A DNA stretch of 64,000 nt, taken from positions 2,046,001-2,110,000 of the forward strand of contig JAVHKY010000027.1 in the NCBI GenBank assembly GCA_035079385.1, given 5' to 3'. The notes under the pieces are model-generated. The model made no database searches. It saw nothing but the letters and a program-made list of their open reading frames with translations, and was not told where the DNA came from. This DNA is from Aspidiotus rigidus (lineage: Eukaryota > Arthropoda > Insecta > Hemiptera > Diaspididae). Below, piece by piece: positions 55,327-64,000 of the stretch. How positions within the stretch are numbered: the first letter of the stretch is position 1; each line of letters opens with the position of its first letter. A program made the position numbers and the translations under genes.

Positions 55327-58300
55327 TTTCTTGTTCTAATTCGATTTTCAAGCAAAAGTACTCAGGATATCTACTGAATCCAAATTTTATAAATTCATGA
55401 CTTCTTTATGACCTTTTCGTGACTTCTTTCTTGACTTCTTTCTTGACCTTTTTCACGACTTTACAATACTTTTTTGAAGTGATGATAATTACTTACGTTG
55501 TAACGTCAAAAGAAGTCGCGATTAGTGAAAACAAAAACTAATTCGTAAATGATGTTCAATTTTTTATTTCGTTCTCAGAGGAATCAAAGAGACGTTATTA
55601 AATTCATGACTTTTACATGACCACTGACTAAAATTCAGGGACTTTCATGACAAACCCCAGGTACTAAATGGAAAGGAGGCAGTCCCTATTTTTAGCCTTT
55701 CTAACTCTGAATACGTCTCAGATAATCGCAATAAAAAATAATCACGTAGTGTGGCAGTGCGTTTAAGTCCTTTCTCACATTTATCTTGAGAATCTAAAGT
55801 TTCCTCACTTAAACTTTTCATAAGTCTCTAAATTATGTAAAAAAACCAGAATGCCCTTTCTTTCGAAATTTCTTGGACAACCGGCAGCCGGGAACTTTTC
55901 ATGATTATGATCACGAGGCAAGTATGAGATTTCAACTGGAAATTTGTTTTTCGTGCGTGTGTGCGCGTGGGGGGAGGGAAGAGGGAAATGAAGTAGTACC
56001 ATCCTCCTGAAATATATCTAATTAGTTCCGAAAGACGTGAGAGCTTTGATCAACTTTGTCGTTTATTAAAAATTCCAACGGTTGGGGGAGAGGGGTAATA
56101 CCGTCTTTCTTGGAAAATTTTGTTTCCTGAGAAAGCGACACGTTTGACCTAGTTTAGAAACTTCAAAAGGATTCCGACCGCTATATATGTTTGGTAGGAG
56201 GGGGGGGGGAGAGAGAGAGGGAGTCATAGAAATTCCAGCAGAAAACTTGGAAAAGAGGAAGAGGTTCAAGAAAATTTAGATCATCGCGCTAAATATTATG
56301 TAAAATCGTCATTCGAACTTACATATATATCATGTTCACAATATAAAGTATTACCTCAAGTATGGTGAGAGTCAATAATTATTCTTAATCCCCCTACTCG
56401 AATAGAGCGAGGTTTTTTACCCAAATTATTGGAGCAAGTACCGGTATTTACTCAACGTAAGACGATGTAATGAGATTCCTAAATGAAAAATTGTCAAGTT
56501 TCTGCTCGTTCGAAGTCCATTATAATGTCTTACTAAATGTTTATTCACTAATAGTTACGGAAACAAAAATAAAGGGAGGAAAACGATTCACTGTCATCCT
56601 TTCAAACGGAATTCTCATGTCATAATTTGTGCTTCATGTCGGTAGGTCACTAGACCCTGATTTTCGATCGAAATTTTCGCATCAAATACTAATTTTACTT
56701 CACAACAAACCTACCTCAGTCAACATATATTAGCAGCACACGTATGCTTAACTAAGTTTAGGAGACACTAATCGTGAATATTATACGAGTACAATCGTAA
56801 CTATACAAATAATAATATAATGAAGAACATAAAAAAAAATACTGTTCGTTATCTTCAATGAGAGACCTACTACACATAATTCAAGGAAAAAATTATGAAG
56901 CGAAGAAAGGTGGGGGAATTCTCGAACAAAACACAGCGTAAGAAAGTGTGCGTAAGTATGCCATACATTGGCGACATTCTTGTAGGAGGAATAATTCTAA
57001 ATCAAAAAAGAACGTTTTTATTCTCGTTCAGCACACGATCACGTTTGTTCTCTCTATCAACTTCGTATGCGATATATTTATATTGAACAAAATTTCCTCT
57101 TACTTCTCGAAATTAAGACTGAAGTGTAAGTGCAAAACTCAGGATACACCATTCAAGAAGAAAGAGAGAGCGTTCAATTTCCAACTAGTTTTGAACAAAT
57201 CCAAATTCTTCTAATTCATTCAATAATTTTCTTTGAAAACTAATTTACACATAAGTTCAAAGGAGTTGTAGGGCTTAAAATATTAAGAATAGTTAAAATC
57301 CATATGCAAGATTTCAAAAAGACTGATTTCAAAGTCGATGACCGAAAAAAAAAAATTGGGAGCGATTTCGAAATTGTGAACGCAGGATGCAGTTTCCCTC
57401 TCACTAGTGCAGTCGATTTTTCGAGATTTTTCTCAATTTTTTTTCGCCCGATACAAAGGGGTGACAAATTACGAAGAGCAAAACTTTGGGACGTTTTAGT
57501 AGAAGTCTAAAGGCTTTATCGTGGAAATCCAATGCAATAATTACTAACTAATTTTTCTACATGAGCCTCGCGATCCCCCTCAAAACAGGACACGGCCTGG
57601 CGCACATGTCAATATTTTCTTGCCATACATCCCCCACCCCCTAAAAAAACCTCGATATTCTCGGATCTTTACCATGCGTATTCACTGTTCCTACGGAATT
57701 TTGTGACTGTAACATTTTTCCTAATCCTTCTCTAAGCCTAACTGAATTCCTTGACTTTTTCCAAACTTTATGGCCTACTTCCAAAAATTTTTACATTTCC
57801 CGACTTATCTGGAATGCCTGACCTTGTGGGCACCCTGCTAGTCTAGAAATCCGTCTCCCGAATAGCAAACTGCGAGTTCATCTTCATGAATTGTTTTCTG
57901 CTTCTCACTTTCTATCCAACTTCCATTATCCTTTCCTTTTTTTGCAGAGAAGAAAAATGATTGTCAAATATTCTATCATATTCTTATATTACACGGTGGA
58001 AAGGTGTTCTTTCTCATTTCGATAACATTTTTAAAGGAAGAAGTATTTGAGCTCTGCAACACTAAGAATAATCAACATTTGAAAATCTTATTTACAATCA
58101 GGTATACTCGAATCGACCTCACGAAGAGGTTACATAGATTAACGAAGCGCATCGTACTGATTGATAGAATTCGATATGATAATAAAATTACTTTTCTAAA
58201 TGGTTTTTATAACTTGGTGTACATGAGGAGAATGAAAATTTGAAACGTACCTAGAACAATAGAGGGTGAAAGATGGAAAAGATTTACGCTGGGCAGAATC

Positions 58301-61300
58301 ATGAGTTTATTGAAGATGGTGATTTGAATGATCACGTCGCGGGATGATGGCCGAAAAAGACTAAAAATTTCAATATACAATAATAGCAATATTTACCTTT
58401 CGGTGAAGGTTAAAATTCTATAATGAATAATGAAACCGGCGGGGTGAATGGCACCAACTGCATCACATTACTTATTTTGTCCTTTTATAAATTCATATTT
58501 CACAATACTAATTATACTACGTTTCAATCTACATCCCTTCATTTAATTACCCTTTTCTAGAATTATTACACATCTCTGACGATGACTTTCACGTTTAGTC
58601 GGAAAATCGAATCGGACAACGGAAAGTGGGTCCGCTGAACTTAGTGTAGGGGAAGATTCACCGGTCTTCAAACAGAAACAGAATCTGAGAAAAGAAGTTG
58701 GTGAAGATCAGGTTTTCTTTCTTATAAATTCCACTTCTTCTAACAAAGTTCTCTGCTGGATTCGCTTTTATAAAGTAATATGACTTTTTTTTTTCTTTTT
58801 TACTTAATTGAATTATAATAACGAAAAAATGTATTTTTGTGACAATCCTATCACATCAACCAAAAATTTGAAGAGAAATAGCAATAAAATCATTTTATAG
58901 TTCAAGATGATTCTGAATCATGGCCTTCAACTGAAACTTTGAAAAATCAAGGTCGAACCTAACAGCTGCGCTTTTAGGAAAAATATTCGTTAATTGTGCA
59001 TCGGTCTGCAGAATTTAAAAAACTTCCGAATTGCGATAAATAAAACGCCCGTCCTTTCTTTTTCCTAACAATTCTCACAACTCGATTTAATTAATTTTGT
59101 TATGATAAAGCCATAAGAAGAAAAAATCCTAACAACGGAAAAAGCTAATTTCTACATAATAGACTATTATTCATTTCTCCTGGAGAGCAAAATCAATAAA
59201 AAATTATACATCACCGTCATCGTAAAATAAGAAAGAATTTGCAGACATCTTCAAAATTCCAGAATATCTGACTTTTTCATAACTCCAATCAATCCGTACA
59301 CGGTCTGTATATAGTACTTTTCCCTTTAAATTATATAACCTTTTCACTGTACCGACTACAAAAATTGTTCGCTCATTCAAAACGATGAACATTTTCGAGG
59401 TAGAATATTTTTGCACCACTCTAGAACTAACTACAGAAAAATATCTTCGTAGCCAGGACACATTTCTTAGAACGTGAGTAAATATTTTTCTAGCCTCATT
59501 AAAACAAACGCAGGCGGATGCGAAGAAATGAATGAATAATACTCAATGCAGGCAAAATACGTGATTAATACAATTTAACGTTTTCGAGAGGTAAATTCTA
59601 TAGCACACTTTGTTTCCGGAATAATGCGAACTAAAACTGACAGATGCTAATTTCAAAGATACTCGAACCTCAATTAATCAACTCAGTCGTTCTATCTTTC
59701 CAATGCGTCCGTTCGTTTTTCTTGATCGTTTCCTTCATCACTCACCATATTTGATTTCATCGATACCTATCTTCTGCCGTAAAAAGGCAGCGAACAATCA
59801 AAACAACGATTCGAGGAATACTATAAATTTTTTCAATTTTTGTACGTCCCACAAGTCATTTCATAATTTTTATCGAAAAATCCGATGATCGTTTTAAATT
59901 TTTGCCAACGCTGCTCTTTTCAGAAATATTCGCTGATATTCGCGTCGGTGGATATACGTCAATTTGCCGACATAGTAAAATGACGTGTATCCACTTCATG
60001 TGTTTCTACAGACAGAGTACTACACGCACACACTTACATGTAACTTATGTAAAAGCCCTGTCTCTCTAGATTTGTATTATGGATTCACATCCATCTCACA
60101 GATCACTTCGGACGACAGACTCATAGTTCAAATATGAAAATTTTTAGAGATAATTGTATCCGAATTTTATTTCGAAGAAATACAACACCGATTAGTTTGG
60201 GATCGTAGAAATTCTCGTAAACTCAGTTGAACTTCAGTTTAAATTCTTTCCCGATGAATCCGCCCTTAGTTTATACATAGTGATTTTGGGATACCAGAGA
60301 CAACTTGATTGATCACACTTCTCTTCTTACATAAATAAGGTTACAGTGAATGTACTATATGGAATACGACTTGATAGTTCCATCACGACGATGAAATACA
60401 ACGCTCCTTCGAGTGGCTCATTAGATCGGACAAATTAAGTCTCAGACGACATACACAACGGGAATCAATTCCGAAATCTCGATTAAAAAAAATTACTTCA
60501 CCGATAGCGACTATTACCTCGATATACTGAGATCAACAATGAAGGAATCATCATCTACCTCCATTCGAATCTGTTACCGACGTATAAAACGAATCAATAC
60601 TGCGGTACTCCTGCAACAAACATTGGAGAACAAAATTAATATTCGCTCAGAATTCTGGTTATTTCAAGATGAGAAATTGCATTACGTATACATCGAGAAT
60701 AAATCGACACTGTACATCTGAGAATAATCATTTGCTATCGCGCGACGTTCTCGATAATCGGCATAAACTTTACTTCAGATTCGCTCACACTTAATGAACT
60801 TTCGAAGTCTATGGTCACGTTGACTACAAGAACAAATATTTAATTTTTTTCTTCTTCCTCTCCAGTTTCCTTCATAATAAGTAGCAGACGCTCTGGACGA
60901 CGTGCGGCAACAATACTGGTATTGCACCAAGAAACCTTGATTTCGATATTATGCTACACACTCTCATCGTATTAGCTGCGAACCTACATGAAAAACGCTC
61001 TCGTTGATGCAGCCTTTCAGTCGTCGCTGTTTGTTGATAAGAAGGATCGAAAAACGTTGCCACGAACGATTAAATAGAATAATACATATCAATTCTTCTC
61101 ATTGAAAACGTTGAAAAATTATCCAAAAATAAAAAAGATGACAATCTTCATTGTACATCAATCGCTTCGGAAAAAGAGAAGAGAGAGAGAGGAAACTAAT
61201 AATCAAGATCGATATGTAAATTACGAAGGAAAAATATCGAAACGCTATCTCATAATATCGATTACATTTTTTAACACAACTACTACAGGACAACAAAGTA

Positions 61301-61315
61301 GTCACATCGCAACAA

Positions 61316-61333
61316 ACACACACACACACACAC
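61316..61333. repeat. (AC)n microsatellite
   Basis: A run of eight to nine AC units. Similar runs are (AC)n at 21623-21639 and (AG)n at 19125-19142. Confidence 0.9.
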
Positions 61334-62099
61334 CTCATCATCACACGAACACGGAGGCTCACTTCTGTTATGGCACGATACTTCACTCAGCAAAAAAAAA
61401 GGGGAAAAAAACGCAATTACAAATTTCGTTATCAGTGTTAGGGACGATCATTCACAGGTTCTAATGATACCACTTCAAGTTAATGTCGATCGACATTTCG
61501 TAGAACTCGTACATCATCATTGGTATCGCGTCACGTATCAGCATCTCGAAGAGATTTGTTCGACTAATTTGATACTACAAACTTTGTACCAAAGACGCGT
61601 AACAGGAAATGATATGAAGACCAATTCGACGATACTCATCATGCAACAAAATTTATATTATTTTTAAATTTCTTCGATAATACATACCTCGAGGGTCACC
61701 CAAGGACGTTTTCTCCTTCGTTAAATTATACTCAAATCGATTTCAGAGGAACCGACACGAAGTGTTAATAACATTTTAACAAAAATAATAAAACGATAAC
61801 TCGAGAAACTATAACGCGCACATTACCGACTAGACAGACAAATCGAGAAAAGGATCGAAGACGGAAACACTTCCCAAAAAACGATAATTCGAGAGAATAC
61901 GAAAAAAAAAACACACTCACACGTAAGATGAAGGTAAATATAACGTTAATCTATAAAAGCGTTAATAACCGAGGAAGAAACTTACACGCAAAAATTAACA
62001 ACTGATTCAATATGGCGTGGCCTTGTTGTTTTTCTCTTATTGGGTTCACTTCACTGTTCACTACTCATTCTATCTTTGTCGCACCATTCTACACAGTAT

Positions 62100-62480
62100 G
62101 TACACTTCTACTACAACTACTCGTTACCGCGTTTAACAGCACGCAGCACGCCGCGGCGCTATAGGGACTCTTCTCTTCTTGTAACACGGATTCCGTAAAC
62201 AGATGAAAATGACAATAAACAAAATGAATGCACGTGACCCCCCACCAACGAAATACGAACCATTGATTGGTGGATATACAATATCCTAGCAGCTTTAGCT
62301 TTCCAGGCTAGGAAGCGAACGTGTGTGTAGCCGCTGCCGCCGCTGCCACTGCCGCCACTAACCGCAGCAGCGGCATATACAGTAATTAAAAACCTTCGTC
62401 GAGATACTAAGAATCGAGCATTATCCTCTCTTTTCTCGGTTTTCTGTCTCACTCTTATTACGCGTCTCTCATTTGGAAGA
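62100..62480. promoter_or_regulatory. GC-richer region, candidate promoter/5' UTR of p66
   Basis: The stretch contains CACGCCGCGGCGC and a run of GCC/GCT triplets (62328-62370, reading as GGC/AGC repeats on the minus strand). It is much richer in CpG than its surroundings. Position and orientation fit a transcription start region for the minus-strand p66 gene, but nothing ties it to p66 directly. A minus-strand open frame (62500-62159) crosses the triplet run as Ala/Gly/Ser repeats. Confidence 0.3.
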
Positions 62481-63686
62481 GTAGACATATTTTTTACCAC
62501 TGTTCTTCTCTCGCGATTATCGCCTGCAATGTGGAAGAGCTGTACTACATTACGTCATTTTTTTGGTTTAATTAGTCATAACGAAGAGATCTGATTTAAA
62601 ATGTCGGGCCATGGAGAGGATTTAGGTCATCAAAAGTCGAAGAACGGAAGAAAAAGAACGCCTTTAAAATTTTGTAGTTGCGTTTCATTATAATAAGCGT
62701 ATACATTCGTGCGATTGTAAATATCTATTATCATTGTACTTACCTCAACTATCTCTCATTCGGTATTCCTTTTTTTTCTCACTCTTATTGAACTCACTCT
62801 CTCTTTCTTCTCTCTCAATAACATCTCGCCATCTCTCTACCCGTTGCTGTCATTAGTTACTACATTATGTAATGCCGAATACCAATACGTACACCTAAAA
62901 AAAGATGTGAGTGTGGTAGAGCAACGCATGCGCGCTCTGTGCACGTGTGCTATCACCGGTAACTAACGAGTGACGTCCACTCCACTGAAAAAGTGATACG
63001 ACATTCCAGTTTTTCAAGATGAATACCTCCTTTTAAATTTGAGGAGAGGATACCAGAAAATTGATCTTCACCGGTAAGAGAGGGTTTGGGGACTATGATT
63101 TAGATATGGAAATTATGCGATATTGAATCTAATTCCGTGTCCACCATAAAATTTACGCACCCACTAGAAATATTTCGGGAAAATTAGGTAAAGCGTTACC
63201 GTCTTCTCTTTCTGCATAATTATCATTATGAGGAAATCAAACGCGAAATTAAGAAAGATGTCACTCGCAGTCGTACTCTGGAACAAACAATCGGGTTCAA
63301 CTCAAGAAAATGTGCACAATTTGAAATCTTTATCACAGGGTGTATTCATTTTTAGCGACATTTGTATCGCAAATCAACAGCGTAATGGTAGTTCTTCTAT
63401 ATTAAATACAATTTTATGTGACCGAATAATATCCAACGAGAAATTAACTGCTCCAAACTACGCCGAGGTCTCAATAATTGTACACTTGATTATCAAAATA
63501 TCAGCAATATCTGGATATAATTATTCCGGTCTATCCATTAATCAATCAAGGCTCAGGTTAAGAATTACCTTACATTTAGGTGATGAAAATTACCACAATA
63601 GTTGTATCGCAGGATTTCAATTTTCTGTAAATTGTAAAGAAGAGTTCGGAGAACATTTCACACACTGGTTTTTACTCATTCTCCAG

Positions 63687-63951
63687 GCACCTTACTCACG
63701 AGGGGGTTCAGCTCATGTCTACTCCACATACTGGCCTTCTTTCAATGAAAAAATTACATAGTGAAGAAGAACTAGAGGAAATTCCTACTTCCACTTCAAC
63801 AGGCTATGGTCTTGATGATGTCCGTAGAACCCGAATTTGGTAATGCATATCATGTAGACAGAAGTACAATAGTACCGCTATTAGGTGGCGCACAGAGGCT
63901 AAAGCCCCTGCCCCGTGGCAGGTCTCCACTTGGAATTATACGGATACCGAA
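63687..63951 (+). CDS. Possible partial gene at right edge, with frame break
   Basis: A pyrimidine-rich acceptor (CATTCTCCAG) precedes 63687, and a strong donor (GAA/GTGAGT) follows 63951. One frame, from ATG 63715, reads MSTPHTGLLSMKKLHSEEEL and on to DDVRRTRIW, then a stop at 63841. The next frame reads NAYHVDRSTIVPLL from about 63844 and on to PLGIIRIP at the donor. Both halves look protein-like, and a single extra base near 63840 separates them. This may be a pseudogene, an assembly error or chance. A separate upstream open frame (63228-63761) overlaps in a third frame. I do not recognise any of these products. Confidence 0.3.
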
Positions 63952-64000
63952 GTGAGTAAAATTATCCGCGATTCTATATTCGATTAAGATCGAGGTCAGT

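Larger units (their letters stand above)
52989..63686. other. Probable long 5' intron of p66 plus intergenic DNA
   Basis: No recognisable exon. The p66 coding sequence needs at least one more upstream exon ending in phase 2, so this interval is probably largely intron. Open frames such as minus 59204-59461 and plus 61102-61464 have no recognisable content. Confidence 0.4.

Noticed and set aside
61102..61464. Plus-strand frame containing a Thr/His run
   Set aside because: The run is a translated (AC)n microsatellite.
62159..62500. Minus-strand open frame with Ala/Gly/Ser triplet repeats as a possible p66 first exon
   Set aside because: No similarity to known p66 N-termini and no donor in the needed phase was evident; kept only as a possible 5' UTR or promoter region.

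Overview
The window is AT-rich, intron-bearing animal nuclear DNA. Several gene products are clearly arthropod-type: a lethal(2)essential-for-life small heat-shock protein, a p66/simjang subunit of the NuRD complex, IFT74, and polynucleotide kinase 3'-phosphatase. The short-intron gene style and the frequent gtaggtac/gtacctac words suggest an insect, perhaps a sap-feeding hemipteran such as a scale insect or aphid relative. That last step is inference from sequence flavour only. No bacterial operons, rRNA operons or CRISPR arrays were seen.

Layout. Positions 3.8-10.2 kb hold three tandem plus-strand genes that encode one family of probable secreted proteins. Each has a hydrophobic N-terminus, a Ser/Thr-rich low-complexity linker, a short acidic/aromatic motif at a phase-1 intron, and a conserved C-terminal domain with two cysteines and a KGRxxxSVYF signature. 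I do not recognise this family, and it is the best candidate here for an undescribed system. From 10.2 to 24.9 kb there is a gene desert with fossil repeats (a hAT-type miniature element with 8-bp target duplication, duplicated CRE-like palindromes, simple repeats). At 24.9-25.4 kb a minus-strand single-exon gene encodes a protein with the GSK-3-binding helix of the FRAT/GBP family. From 25.4 to 32 kb there is noncoding DNA with fold-backs and a second hAT-type miniature element about 0.6 kb upstream of the heat-shock transcription unit.

A small heat-shock gene with heat-shock elements and a TATA box lies at 32.6-33.7 kb. It is followed by an inverted-repeat element carrying a 5S-rRNA-like segment (35.6-36.1 kb) and a perfect 33-bp inverted repeat (36.7 kb). 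PNKP (plus, eight exons, 37.3-40.0 kb) and IFT74 (minus, nine exons, 40.3-44.5 kb) converge tail to tail with 266 bp between stop codons. From 47.8 to 53.0 kb are eight minus-strand exons of p66. Its N-terminal exon or exons lie upstream and were not found; the GC-richer region near 62.1-62.5 kb could be its promoter. At the right edge (63.7-63.95 kb) is the possible start of another plus-strand gene with an apparent frame break.

The conserved genes are unrelated housekeeping functions (DNA end repair, intraflagellar transport, chromatin repression, proteostasis) and show no functional clustering. Only the three-gene family looks like a locus-level unit produced by tandem duplication.
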